64,000 bases of DNA, taken from Nothopassalora personata. Taxonomy: Eukaryota; Ascomycota; Dothideomycetes; Mycosphaerellales; Mycosphaerellaceae. Of this stretch, positions 35,025 to 46,106 are shown one piece after another. The number at the start of each line of letters is the position of its first letter. Position 1 is the first letter of the stretch. The notes beneath the pieces were generated by a model. It ran no database searches. It was not told the DNA's origin and saw nothing but the letters and a program-made list of their open reading frames with translations. The stretch is taken from assembly GCA_033816765.1 (NCBI GenBank), contig CM066289.1, positions 3,038,001 to 3,102,000 of the forward strand, in the 5' to 3' direction. The position numbers and the translations under genes were made by a program.

Positions 35025-36142
35025 ATGAGTGCAGAGGATTTGGGAACGAGGCTTCTCGCTGAAGTGGAGGAAGTTGGACTGGACGAGGTGATTAATCTTG
35101 CATAATAAATCTAGTACGAGGCTAACAAAACCCCTAGCTCCTCAATGATCTACGACTGCGCGGTGATGGATCAACATCGCTCTTCAGCTTCCCGCCTCTC
35201 GACAACACATTGCAGGCTGTCACCGAAGCCCGAGCATCAAATGGCAAGCCTCAAGCGACATCATCGCCCTTCATCGAGCTCATGACCTTACGCTCCGATA
35301 CTGGTACCTCACACATTCTCTACCACCTAATCGCCCTAGCCGTCCTCCCAACCAATATTGGAGGTCGCCAGTCTTGCGTCCTCATCATCGACGCAGACAA
35401 CAACATCTCGGTTCCACGCCTCGCCCAGCAAATCAAGACCTTTGCCTTCAAAGACCGCAGACCAGAACACAACGCCACTGCCCTCAACCAAGCCATCCGC
35501 CAATCTCTCAAACACATCCACATCTTCCACCCTCAATCCATGTCCTCCACAATCGCCACAATTGACTCCCTCCCATCCTACCTCTTCGACGCCACAAGGC
35601 ACAACTCCTTCGACCGGCCCGTCGCCTTCATTGCCCTGGACTCAGCTTCAGCGTTCTATTGGCAAGCACGTTCCGACGCCGAGCATGCCGCTCTCCTCGC
35701 CACCACTTCCAAGACGTCACAGCCCACGCCGCAAGGCTACACCCACCTCGCCGCGGCGCTGAAGAATGCTTCCCGGGTCTTGCATGCGCTGGTGATATAC
35801 ACGACACGCTACACTGGACCTGCGAAGCAAAACACCGGCGGTTTTGAGCTCGGTCCACGATCTTTCAGACCTTCGTTACCGTCACCTTGGGGCACGATGC
35901 CGATATTGAGACTTGTGGTTAGGAGAGTGGAGGCTCGGAAGTTACCTGTAGGCATCACGGCTGAGCAGGCGAGGAGGGAGGATGAGCCTAGGAGGAGAGT
36001 CGTGGAGAAAGGGAAGTTTGAAGTCTTTGTGAATGGGTGGGGTGTTGACGAGGCTACTTTGCGGCATCTGCAGGATAGCGGAACGGATGGGTTCGAATTC
36101 TATGCCACGAATGCAGGACTGATGATAGAGGAGAAGGAGTAA
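35025..36142 (+). CDS. XRCC2-like RecA/Rad51 paralogue
   Basis: Exon 1 35025-35087, intron 35088-35137 (50 bp, GTGATT donor, CTAAC branch, CTAG acceptor), exon 2 35138-36142: 355 aa. After a short leucine-rich N-terminus the RecA core shows a Walker-A-position segment SDTGTSHILYHL (about 74-85) followed by IALAVLP, and a Walker B CVLIIDADNN (about 101-110). This order matches XRCC2, a Rad51 paralogue of homologous recombination in the nucleus. The P-loop lysine and Gly-Lys-Ser/Thr pattern are absent, so ATP binding is doubtful; XRCC2 is known to tolerate P-loop changes. A C-terminal charged region (RREDEPRRRVVEKGKFEV) follows. Partner genes cannot be seen here. Confidence 0.7.
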
Positions 36143-36856
36143 ATACTGCGGTGTTGTCGAATCTCCAGTGTCGGCAGGAAGGATGTTGGTGTTGCTACTC
36201 ATCCAGGACTCAAACTCAGCGTCCAAAACATCAAAATACAAAAAGAAGACCCCTTAGACCGAGGCGAAGAGAACTCAACAGTGACCGGCGATCATCACGG
36301 ATTGGACATATCATATGGTATGTTCCATAGTCGTTACCCAATTGACTTTATCTCGCTGGTAGCATTCCACTGTGTGGTTTTGCTTGCTGGCAACGCGCCC
36401 TGACTGAGTCATGTTGGCGTGGATTCGTTGATGAAGACATGGGACTCAGTCGGGCAAGAAAATATGCAGCTCTGCTGAGTGAGGGGAACCTGGAGAGAGG
36501 AGAGGGGTATGATGGGACGATGGAGAGGGTCAAGTAAAGTGAAGTCAGGAAGGACCTTCATGCTCGCTATAGACACCTCCAGCGTACATCAACTCTCGAT
36601 ACTGACTGTCGACGTCGAGAAGGTAAGAGCCCCAGAGCTATGCGACTTCTCGTGCTATCACCTAACTAACATACGGGGAAGATGCCAGCAGCCCATCAAC
36701 AGTCTCCTCTCACCCACTCCTACCCAACCTTACCCTCACAGCCCCCGGCTCAAGACTCACAGCCCTCTCATCCTTCACCTCAAACGAGAACTCATCCAAC
36801 ACCACACCACCATACTGCAACTGATTCTGCGTAAACCAAGTAATACATGTCCCTGA
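36143..36856. other. Intergenic, no gene seen
   Basis: No supported frame on either strand; CCTCACC-rich plus strand near 36700-36800 reflects the 3' flank of the decayed hydrolase gene on the other strand. Confidence 0.5.
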
Positions 36857-38276
36857 TCAAACACCTTGAATCTCGTCACCATCGCTCACAGAGCCGAACG
36901 TAGCCCTATACGCAACCCTCTCAGTCCCATCCCCACCACTTTCGCCCAAGCCCATAGGATAAAGTCGAAGACCCTTCGCAGCAGGACTACGAGCGGAGAG
37001 GATACATTCAAGATCAGTGCCGTCGCGGAACCAGTTCTCGAGCACAAGACCGGTCCCCCATGCTTCGTGGTCAAAGTGATAGTGGACTTCACCTTCTCCG
37101 GATCCGCGAACTGGTATGTTCCCGCAAACTTCCGCTTCGCCTGCTCCCGTTCTCAAGCGCAGGGAAAATCCCTTTCGAAAATAAGGTCCGAAAGCGCTCG
37201 TGCGGTAGTACTGGTATCGTCACCAGCAACCAACACGATGAATTCGACCTTGTAGTCTGGACTCAACACCAGCATAGAACAAATGCGCGAAGAGATCGCC
37301 AGATTTCGTATAAAGATCCAAAGTCTGGTTCGTTAAGCGAGTAGTCCTGTAAATTTGCCACAGTCTTCCGACACATCGCCCAACGTCACCGTCGAAAGTA
37401 TCGGGTTCCATCCAAGCTCTCGTCACGGCGGGAGAGAGGAGCGATGAAGAGAGGATGCTTCGTCTGAGATGGATCAGATCTGACTGGGGTGAAAGTAACC
37501 ACCAGCAGGGATCTCGTCAGCCAAGTAGCGTACAAGCCGCTCTTGACGCCATCTGGAATGCCTGCGTTGCTCTAATTCACCGGGACCGCCGAACTGAAGT
37601 GGGACATATCAAGTCTATCGAAAATTCTTGGCTTGATGGATTCAGACATTTTCTGCCCGGTGATATTGCTTAGAGCAAGGCCAAAGAGGTTGTACCCAGC
37701 ATTGGAATAGACTGGCGCCGTGCACGGGGCGTAGGCCGGATTCTGATGTGCTATACCGTCTACGTACGTCTCTGCACAGCAAGGATCTCCGAATCCGGTG
37801 TTGAACGTTACAGTCTCGTGGCTTGAGAGGGGTTGAACGCCCTGCCCTATGCAACAGCCGCATCACCCAGAGGTGAGAAGTCGCCTGGTCCAGGGAAGTC
37901 TCTACCTATTGCCGGACTCGTGGCTGGCGAGTGCTGCTAGTGTGATCGAGGTCCAGTCGGGGCACTCTACGGGGCTTTGCTTCGATGAGCATTCCTGAGC
38001 TCGACCGGCCAGCTCGGGCATGGAATCACTGATGAGATGGTACTAGTACTTGGGTCCAGCCTCGTGTAGGAAAAGATATGATGTGATGAGTTTGGAGAGG
38101 CTGCCAATTCGAGAGGGAGAGTCCTCGTTGACATCTTTGGTGCCTATCGAAGAGTTCAATGCGGATGCCACGGTGTGCTGGAACGAGAACAAGGTGTTGT
38201 TTGACGGTGAGGAGGCATTGTTTGGCTGGAGAAGTACAGGCAACGATAAGATGGATATAGCGATGAGCTTCTTCAT
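36857..38276 (-). pseudogene. Decayed secreted beta-lactamase-like serine hydrolase
   Basis: Minus strand. ATG 38276 opens a signal peptide (MKKLIAISILSLPVLL), then RIGSLSKLITSYLFLHE with the S-x-x-K catalytic motif of class C beta-lactamase/PBP-like hydrolases. Further on PVYSNAGYNLFGLAL holds the Y-S-N motif and DRLDMSHFSS is family-like. The frame is broken: TAG at 38045-38043 where Trp is expected, a one-base insertion near 37906 (SGN/IGRDFPG), another shift near 37845, and stops further downstream. The C-terminal part (VHYHFDHEAWGTGLVLENW) ends at 36857. Introns do not repair these breaks. Intact fungal members are extracellular esterase/lactonase-type enzymes of varied substrate. The breaks are scattered rather than RIP-like. 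Confidence 0.7.
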
Positions 38277-39187
38277 GTTGAAGTGTTATGAGGGTTTTCT
38301 AGACATAGTCTTCATACAAGCGATGCGCCCTTTATGTAGTTCCTAGCGATCTTCCATAGACCTACCGCTGCACTAAACACAGCGCCGTGGCCTGCTCTTG
38401 TGACTCAGCCCTGGGTAGGAACATCGTGGACGCCTTCTACGCGAGCGAGCTAGTCCACCTTATCGTTGATCTGTGACCTCAAGACGTTGATCAGCTACGC
38501 CGAGGTCCCTGGGAGTCGATGTGTTGACCAGCGTCTCCAGCACTTACTAACACGCAAGTACACGAAGGAAAGCGAAGGCAAGATCGCCGGTGCCTGAACG
38601 TGCATCCTTCGATACTTAGGCTGGATGCAAACGCTAATGCCAATGCTTGATAGGTCTGCTGCACGACCCTGAGACTGCATTTACAACATCGCATTGGCAG
38701 TGTTGCGGGAGTCCCGGCGGATGCAAAAGCTGGAGTCTGTGATGCTATACTCGAAGAAAGTCGGTGCCTGCCAAGATGCGCGTCCGTGGCGGCTTATGCG
38801 GCGGCGATGCAATCGATAGGTGCCTTTGTTGGAGGCAACACCTTATCACCTTGCCAAGCCAATCCTTCGCAGATCTCATTACTTAGTAATGTTCAATGTC
38901 GAAGGGGCACAGACTAGGGCGAGTTGTGTCGGTATTCGGTCGCTGTTGTAGCATAGATGAGCTGCGATGCCCGTTATGTATGAGTCTTCGTGGTAAACAG
39001 CTGGCGAAGGATGCGGCAGCTCTACCATGACACCCATCGTCTTTGGTCGCCGATTGATCGTACCTCTGAGTAATACAGCCTTCGACCGACTACAGCACTG
39101 TTGCTCAACCTCGTGTGGGCATGCCATCACCTCTTGGACAACACCCATGGCTCAAAAAGGATTATGCAACCAAGATGCCGGATCGAG
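38277..39187. other. Intergenic, no gene seen
   Basis: Only short uncoordinated frames; no domain recognised. It lies between the starts of the decayed hydrolase and the 3' end of the MIM2-like gene. Confidence 0.5.
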
Positions 39188-39612
39188 TCATAGCGATGCC
39201 GCTGCCTCAATCATGCCAGCGCCCTTGAAGGCTCCAGGGCTAGTAATCTCAACGGATACAGGGTACTTCCACTCCATGAACCTGCCCCAACCTATACCAC
39301 ACGTCAGCACGTTGCGCTCACTGCACATCTGTCCGAATGATACAAACCCCAATAAGCACACTTCCTTCCAAAGTACTTGCCAAGGTATGGTATCAGGACC
39401 AACGTCAACATGAGTTCCAGCTGTTGCAGACTTTCCCGCCATTCTCTTTCTGCGTCCGAAGCTTCCTCCTCCTCGCTAGGTGATATGGACGTCGTTGAGC
39501 CAGCAGACGACGAAGGTAATGAGTCGACCTCTTCGCTCGGCGTTGGGATGTTCGCGTATGATGACGATGGCTCTGAGAGCGTGACTGGTGGGGTCTCGGG
39601 CCAGTCAGACAT
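39188..39612 (-). CDS. MIM2: Mitochondrial outer-membrane import protein Mim2-like
   Basis: Exon 1 39612-39348, 56-bp intron (39347-39292; GTTTGT...GCTGAC...TATAG), exon 2 39291-39188: 122 aa. An acidic, Ser-rich N-terminus (SPSEEEEASDAEREWRESL) is followed by one hydrophobic segment (LELMLTLVLIPYLGKYFGRK). A conserved YWGWGRFMEWKYPV block, rebuilt exactly by the splice, comes next, then GAGMIEAAASL. This layout fits filamentous-fungal Mim2, partner of Mim1 in inserting helical proteins into the outer membrane. The name rests on layout and motif memory, so a homologous uncharacterised membrane protein is possible. Divergent from eIF2-beta, 387 bp apart. Confidence 0.6.
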
Positions 39613-39999
39613 GGTGACTGTGGTGACTGTTGTAATGCGTCTATCGTATACTACGCGCGAGAATGGCTGCCAAGGTGAATGTTGATAATAGTCAAGAAAT
39701 CGTCCATGTTCTCGCCATGATGAACACCGCTCTAAACCGTTGGAGCGACGGAGGCAAGAACTTAGAGCTCGCAGTTACTGGGTCCCATCAATATTTAGCG
39801 AGGATACTCATCAACAAAGGCGACCCCACCTCCCGAAGCGAAGTGTTCGGAACGGACGTCACCCAGATTTTATGACTCGTACCTTCTCTCTGCACCAGAC
39901 ACATTTCAAAGCACATTCAAATACCACATCATCGCCATTCGCAGCCTGAGAACAAGACCAACGACTAGAGACATCACAAACCCGCACAACACCGTAAGC

Positions 40000-41014
40000 A
40001 TGGCGGACGCGAAACCGCGCAAATCGGTAGCTTTCGCTGAAGGCCAAATCGTGGTCGACGGCGAGGGCAATGTCACCGAGCACAGCAACGGCACCCACGA
40101 CGGCGAGAAGCATTCCGCCGAATCACATACCAAGGAGAACGGCGATGACAAGCAAGTCGACGAGATGACGGCCATGTTCGAGGGGCTGGCCAAGAAGAAA
40201 AAGAAGAAGTCTTCATCAAAGGAGAAGGCCGCGGACGAAGACGGGGAAGGCGAGGAGAAGGCAGAAGACGACGGTGACGTCGATCTGTCGGCGCTCAAGA
40301 AGAAAAAGAAGAAGAAGGTCAAGGCGCCCGAGGGTGATGACTTCGAGAAGCAGCTGGCCGCAGCCGGCGCCGACGAGAAGGAAGACGAGTCCGCAGAGAA
40401 AGAAGACTCTGGCGAATCTGGCGTTCAGGACGGTGACATCCACGGCGGCACTGGAATCTGGGCACACGACGAGACGAAGCAATACAACTACGAAAGCCTC
40501 CTCTCGCGCTTCTTCGTCCTCCTCCACGATTCGCATCCTGACCTTGCTTCTAGTGGAGGCAAGAGCTACAAGATCCCGCCACCACAGTGTCTTCGTGAAG
40601 GAAACAAGAAGACCATCTTCGCCAACATTGCCGACATCTGCAAGCGTATGAAACGGACAGACGAGCACGTCACACAGTTCTTGTTCGCTGAGTTGGGTAC
40701 GAGTGGTTCCGTTGATGGTTCGAGGAGATTGGTCATCAAAGGTCGATTCCAGCAGAAGCAGATTGAGAACGTCCTCAGGCGGTATATCGGTAAGTTGCTC
40801 CTTCTGAAAGTGCTGCGTATGCACCTACTAATACACCTTCCCAGTCGAGTACGTCACATGCAAGACCTGCCGATCTCCCGACACCGAGCTTAGCAAGGGA
40901 GAGAATCGTCTTTACTTCGTCACTTGCAACTCCTGCGGATCTCGACGATCCGTCACCGCCATCAAGAGCGGTTTCTCTGCACAGGTCGGTAAGAGAAAGA
41001 GAATGCAAGGATAA
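40000..41014 (+). CDS. SUI3: Translation initiation factor eIF2 subunit beta
   Basis: Exon 1 40000-40789, 55-bp intron (GTAAGT...TACTAAT...CCCAG), exon 2 40845-41014: 319 aa. The acidic N-terminal half carries two lysine blocks (about residues 65-70 and 98-104), which in eIF2-beta contact eIF5 and eIF2B. The core [20 protein letters not shown]...[16 protein letters not shown]...[16 protein letters not shown] is diagnostic. The C-terminal zinc ribbon uses Cys269, Cys272, Cys291 and Cys294, and is split from the core by the intron. eIF2 delivers initiator tRNA to the 40S subunit. Essential housekeeping gene, no oddities. Confidence 0.95.
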
Positions 41015-41834
41015 GCGGGCAGAAGCTCCGTATCAGGAAGCAACACGGACCAGACGTGTCGCTGGACGCGAAGGAGGCAATGTATGGCAAATATGTCGGA
41101 ATGCTGCTGGGACGTACGGCGTGGCTTGTCACGTGCTGATTGCGTTACAATCTGCTTTAGTGGGACAGTAGGGAGGGTTGTGGCAGGCAACAAAAGGTGT
41201 CTTGGGAATCGCATTGAGCGATTGATGTTGTAAGTGTATGATGCATAGATCGCTCGAACCCAGGGCTACTTTTCAGAAGTACCACTGCTTAATCAATGGT
41301 CTTGACTGCCGGATCTCAGCAGAAAGGGAGCAAGGTCAGTGCCGCGTTGACATCACTCTCTGGGAAATGAAGCGAAGCGCCGTGACGAGATACCGCACGC
41401 CGTGATACTGTGTTGAGGGTCGTCGAGGTGCACCCCCTGGAGAACTAAGATGGGAATGTTCTATGACATGGCCCTCAGCCTCTTTATTGCCGCGAACCTG
41501 GCCACGGGACTCTGCCGCATCAGTTATCCTTCGTCCCACTTGATTTCGCACTGCTGTGCTGGCTGGACCTGCCGTTCCCGGACTCTAGGACCTATCGCGT
41601 GACGCGAACATGACACGCACATCTCGTGTCGCGTACTTTGACGAGGTCTTGTCTTCGAGAGCACCAGGCGACTCAAGGACGTGCCCGTTCAACGAACGAA
41701 CTCTCGGATGGAGTCAAGTATCCTCAACCATCTATCAAAACCTTGGCATCGCAATCCGGGTATCTTCAAGCAAAACGCCGTTATCAGCCTTCAATCACAA
41801 CCTTGAAAGTCCTCCAGAGATGATAGCCTCAGGA
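41015..41834. other. Convergent intergenic region, no gene seen
   Basis: Lies between the 3' ends of eIF2-beta and the GH76 gene. Short frames only. Confidence 0.5.
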
Positions 41835-43334
41835 TCAAGCAGTGAAAGCCTTGGTAACAGTCCTCTTGACATATGTCGTGAAACCAGGGACACTTGAGGA
41901 ACTTGATCTAATCGAGGGAAGAGTCGTAGCAGGAGTTTCTGTAGGAGCAAAAGAGCTAGTCGAGAGGAGGGTGGTAGTTGTGGGAGGAGAATTGGCAATG
42001 GGCGTCGTAGCCGTAGAAACACTCGCGGATGATGATGTGCTGCTCGTCGAGGAGGTGCTGACGGTCGACGAGGTGCCGGTGGTCGAGGAAACGCCGCCGG
42101 CCGCAGTGACAGTGGGCGCTATGAACATAGAGCTAGTCGTGAGGCCAGCAGTAGTACCCGCAGCGGTAGTACCATTCGTGGAAGCAGAGTCGGAGGTCAT
42201 GCCAGCACCATTCGTGTCAGCTTTCATCGGCAACTTGCAGTCTTTCGCAAGCTGGGCTCCTGTGATCTCCACTGCAGCCATTTGTGCGCCTAGATCTGTA
42301 CCGTGGAATATTTCGGCCGTCCACTTAGCACTGCACTGCGACTGCTCGTTGCAGGAGGACAACGCAGCTTTGGCGGATGCATCCAAGATCGGTTGAATCC
42401 GGTCAGCAGTATCTGGCACGAGTCGTGATGTCAGAGCCAGCCAGCGTGCAAGCGTGGCTTTGAATGTCTGCTGATCCTCATCGCAGTCATTGCTCTCGCA
42501 CAACTCGGCCAGGATGTTATCGTTATCCTTGGTGAAGTCGGATTTGACGGCACCAATTAAGCCGTCGAGATGCTGCTGCCAGTCCTTGTTCCCTGTATGC
42601 TCAAGCATGACCGCGCTGCCGTACAGAAAGGCGCCGACATTGTATGTCCATTTGTCCATGTTCCGGTCGTCGCAGTTGGGCGCGCTGTAACCGTCATAGA
42701 CGCTGTAGCTTCCTTTGTCAATGAGACCAGCTTTGAGTGCCCAGTCGAAGATCTTGTCGGCCCAATCAGTGTACTTCTTGTCTCCAGTATATCGAACGAG
42801 TCGAGCTGCCAGCTGGAATGCCAAACCATTTGTGATCGAATTTCTGTACTTGGGATCCGCGACCTGCCATCCTATGCCACCACAACTGTCTTCCTGCCAG
42901 CGCGAAGAGACCGCATCGAAGACATTCGTCGCCATCTCGAACCAGTTGTTAGTGTTGATGTCGTCGGCAGTGGGCTTGCTTAGATGCCCAACGCCATATT
43001 CGGCAGCAGTAATGCACGCTATCCCCCACCACAGCTGATCGTCGTTTCCTGGGCTTATGGCACCAAAGTCTTTGCTTCCGCCAGCTTGACCAAGGATTGC
43101 GACCGTGATGTTATCATTGTATTGAGCGTCGCCGGTGTAGTGCCAGTAGTGGAGCATGGTCGTGTAACTGCTAGCCTTGATCCAATCGTGCGTAGCTGCT
43201 AAGGCGCCCTCTCCCACGGGAGCTGCTAAAGCCTTTGCTGAGATGATGGTAGCTTCTCTGTTAGCAATTTCAAGCTTCGCTGACAAGACAGGAGAGGCAG
43301 ATGCCAGCATCAGGATCAGATGCTTCCGACGCAT
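41835..43334 (-). CDS. GH76 mannan endo-1,6-alpha-mannosidase (Dcw1/Dfg5 type)
   Basis: 499 aa, single exon. Signal peptide about 1-19. The GH76 fold follows with the hallmark PGNDDQLWWGIACITAAE; its Asp pair at 98-99 is the catalytic site of the family. Further family blocks are CGGIGWQ, YRNSITNGLAFQLAARL, TYNVGAFLYGSAVMLEHTG and QCSAKWTAEIFHGTDLGAQM. Residues from about 390 form a Ser/Thr-rich stalk (probably O-mannosylated). Dcw1/Dfg5 proteins act at the plasma membrane/cell wall and help transfer GPI-proteins to wall glucan. As modelled the end (TYVKRTVTKAFTA) lacks the usual hydrophobic GPI signal, so either a last exon is missed or this is a secreted member. Confidence 0.85.
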   Translation of the reverse strand: MRRKHLILMLASASPVLSAKLEIANREATIISAKALAAPVGEGALAATHDWIKASSYTTMLHYWHYTGDAQYNDNITVAILGQAGGSKDFGAISPGNDDQLWWGIACITAAEYGVGHLSKPTADDINTNNWFEMATNVFDAVSSRWQEDSCGGIGWQVADPKYRNSITNGLAFQLAARLVRYTGDKKYTDWADKIFDWALKAGLIDKGSYSVYDGYSAPNCDDRNMDKWTYNVGAFLYGSAVMLEHTGNKDWQQHLDGLIGAVKSDFTKDNDNILAELCESNDCDEDQQTFKATLARWLALTSRLVPDTADRIQPILDASAKAALSSCNEQSQCSAKWTAEIFHGTDLGAQMAAVEITGAQLAKDCKLPMKADTNGAGMTSDSASTNGTTAAGTTAGLTTSSMFIAPTVTAAGGVSSTTGTSSTVSTSSTSSTSSSASVSTATTPIANSPPTTTTLLSTSSFAPTETPATTLPSIRSSSSSVPGFTTYVKRTVTKAFTA

Positions 43335-44182
43335 GGTAACGACTCTGAGAGATCGTTCTTGAAGGTGTTGTTCTTGTACAGAATAAGAGTCTGGAGAACA
43401 GGAAGGGATGGACAGTTAAATTGTGAGTCAGGCAACAACGAGGGACCAGCAAGATGAGTCCACGTGAGTAGCCTGTGGGTAGCTTTGGCGTGACACAGTA
43501 TTGGAGATGTACAGCGCAAGTCGTCCATGAGGCGTGTCCGCATGTTGCTGACGAAACAGCATTATACGAAGCATAGTTCGCGAAGGTGTTTGCTCGACAT
43601 CTGCGCGAACACAGATGGCCGAAAGAATGACAGTTTCGTGATATTCTTAGCGCAGCAGTCAGTTGAGTAACGAGAGGTCTTGTGTACTTGTGTCGTGCCG
43701 ACACAGCGACGTAGTTAGCACTCGGGAGTCCAAGCTCAGTGAAAGCAACAGTGGATTTTCGATATCAGGACTAAGTCCTCCGTGGAAGCCATGCATTGTT
43801 CTTATTTCGTGTCATGATTGCGATGGTACCAGATACGCTGCCAATGGATTTCAGCAGAGCAGGCGCCCTGTCCCCCTGTAGGTTGGCAGTCTGAATACAA
43901 TACTCTGCAAGCCGTCTAGCCTCTTGAGCAGCGGGCATTATATGCTCTGAATGAGAATTCTTCATGTCCTCCTTGAAGTGCACTGTCAGGGGTTGAAGGC
44001 AAATCAGACGCAGGTCTAGAATCCTGCTGGGGTCACTCGAATGTAGCTCCAATATCGGTAACAAGAGGTCCAGCAGTTTGAAGTGCACATCGATAGGCGA
44101 TAATGTAATAAATATGCTGTCTTGACGGAGGGTGTGGTGAAGAAGAAGGACGTGGCGAGACAAGCCTTTTGGCCAGTGACAG
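43335..44182. other. Intergenic, no supported gene
   Basis: Contains the GH76 promoter. A 148-codon minus-strand frame (44217-43771) overlaps the transposon's left inverted repeat and shows no domain, so it is not called. Confidence 0.5.
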
Positions 44183-46009
44183 TGGCCTAGGCTTACAAAA
44201 CCGGCAAATACCCGCATTCAAAATTCGCAATCCTCAATCCTCATTATTATAGACTCGCTATTTGTCTTATAGACTCGCTATTTGTCTAACAGCACACTCG
44301 CTACATTGCTTTATACAATGCCACGTCCAGCGATCGATCTATAGCCCTTTCGCATCGATATCGAGCTATAGACTGCCGCTGAATTCACATAGGCAGCTAT
44401 TCGAGACAACCTCTTCAATCTCTACGGTGTTCGAATCAGCGAACGGACCCTCCGCTAGCGACTCGTAGAGTAGCGAGGGACTCGCGAGGATAATCAGGCT
44501 TATAATTAGGCTCGCTAGGCCGAGCTACGCCAGCGAGTCGAGGAACTATTCTGGAAATATAGCCTCGACGATAGCGAGTCTTATACTATCCTCCGCCTCG
44601 ATAGATTCGACCTTACCCTTCGCTAGTATTAAGAGCTACGAAGAGGTATTGGATTAAAGCGTAGTCTTAGTAAAGAACAAGCTCTAGCTGTAGAGCCTAA
44701 GATACAGCGAGTCCTTTAGGAAGTTATAAGCAGTAGCCATTAGCAAGACTAGGGCTATCGTAAGCTAGCAAGAGAGCTGCGTAAGAGTCATTATATTATT
44801 GGACGGTAGGACAGACTCGGTGTCTACAGACTCGTAGACCAGACTCGCTGACTTTATTAGCGACCGTATTAGGACACTCGCTCGTGCGATTAACCCTGTC
44901 CCTTTTGTCTCTCGCAATCCTATAATGCGAGACCCTATAACACCGCGGCATGCGAGGCTAAAAGCAGAAGGTCCTAACGACGTCTAGTTAATCGATGCCT
45001 TTCTAAAATACGAGCGCTTTAAGATACAGATCTACGCTTGTATTAACGTCTACTCTCGGCGGGTTATCTAGTACTATATAGGGCCTATAGCGAAGACGAA
45101 GTTCTCTGTATTTGCTCAATACGTTAGAATAATACATTACGGTAGTAGGGTGCCAAATCGCGTACGATCTAATTAGGGCGTTAAGACGCCTATGCTAGCC
45201 GATGCCTATCTACGAGTCCGACTGAGCTGGCTCACCTATTAATACGAGTTAGTATATATAGTATAGCGAGTCTACTATAAGACATATACCCTCTTTAGTC
45301 TCTATAATACGGCCAGCCTAGTCGAACTTGCGCAAATTATTCTTCGCAACCTTTACACTACCCTTGTCTGTCTTCTACGAGTCTCCTAGCTATTGTGCCT
45401 ATGTCGACTCGCTCACGTAGTAGAAATCGTCGGTATCGGCGGTACGAGGGCGGCGGTATGCACTATAGGTTTAAACATTAGTCTACCTGCGTGCGCCTAA
45501 CGAGTCGGAATCGCACTTACGCTATCGTAAGCTGTAGTGATAACCGCGTTTGTGAGGGTGAGCGCGGATTGGGTGTACTGTCGCTGTCGCTGTCGTTGTC
45601 GTTGTTCTAAGGCCAATATCGCTAAGTGAGTCGTCTGTAGTTAGATTTGTATATGTCGATAAGTGTAGAGTCGAAGTGTAGAGTCGAAGAAATAGTAACA
45701 GCAGTAGAAGTTGATATACCCGCCGCCATAATGTGACAATAGCAAGTGAGGTGAGCTCCTCAATACTTACTGTCTGCTATTATTGAGGAGCCCAACTTAC
45801 CTACGCAGTAGGAGGAAGCGACAATACCGCCGCGACTCGCTACGATTGTAGGCGACAATGGCGAGTCGCAGCAGTATTGTTGTGCGACAATAGCGAGTCG
45901 CAGCAGTTGGCGAGTCGCAGCAGTATTGTTGATGGTTGTTGAGGAAGAGCGAGTGCAGCGAGTGAGGATTTCGAATACGCGTATTTGCCGGTTTTGTAAG
46001 CCTAGGCCA
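44183..46009 (+). mobile_element. RIPed DNA transposon with integrase-type transposase and terminal inverted repeats
   Basis: Ends are inverted repeats: TGGCCTAGGCTTACAAAACC at 44183 and its complement ending at 46009, similarity running about 45-50 bp inward. Inside, the plus strand reads through stops as an HTH-like N-terminal region (about 44380-44700, including ISERTLR). From about 44960 to 45400 follows an integrase/DDE core: LIDAF (first Asp), INVYSRRVI, then VRSN-stop-GVKT where RSDQG is expected (GAT to AAT and CAG to TAG). The core resembles rve-type integrases found in some fungal and animal cut-and-paste elements rather than an LTR integrase (no gag or RT). Exact TSD and superfamily are not determined because the end falls in a CCTAGG palindrome. 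Confidence 0.65.
45838..45930. repeat. Imperfect repeats of GCGAGTCGCAGCAGT in the transposon's right end
   Basis: The unit (G)CGAGTCGCAGCAGT occurs three times (about 45860, 45892 and 45909), with GCGACAATRGC before the first two. A TCGCTG/TCGTTG run lies at about 45569-45595. Both are subterminal to the right inverted repeat. Confidence 0.65.
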
Positions 46010-46106
46010 CCGCCCAGTGCAGCCGAGCCGAGATCCTTTCTGTCGGAACTTTTTTGGTCCCCTCGGTCTTCAATCTTGTCTCTTTCAACTTCGCGACAAC
46101 TGCGGT

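Noticed and set aside
43771..44217. 148-codon minus-strand frame
   Set aside because: Runs into the transposon's left inverted repeat and shows no recognisable fold or splice pattern.
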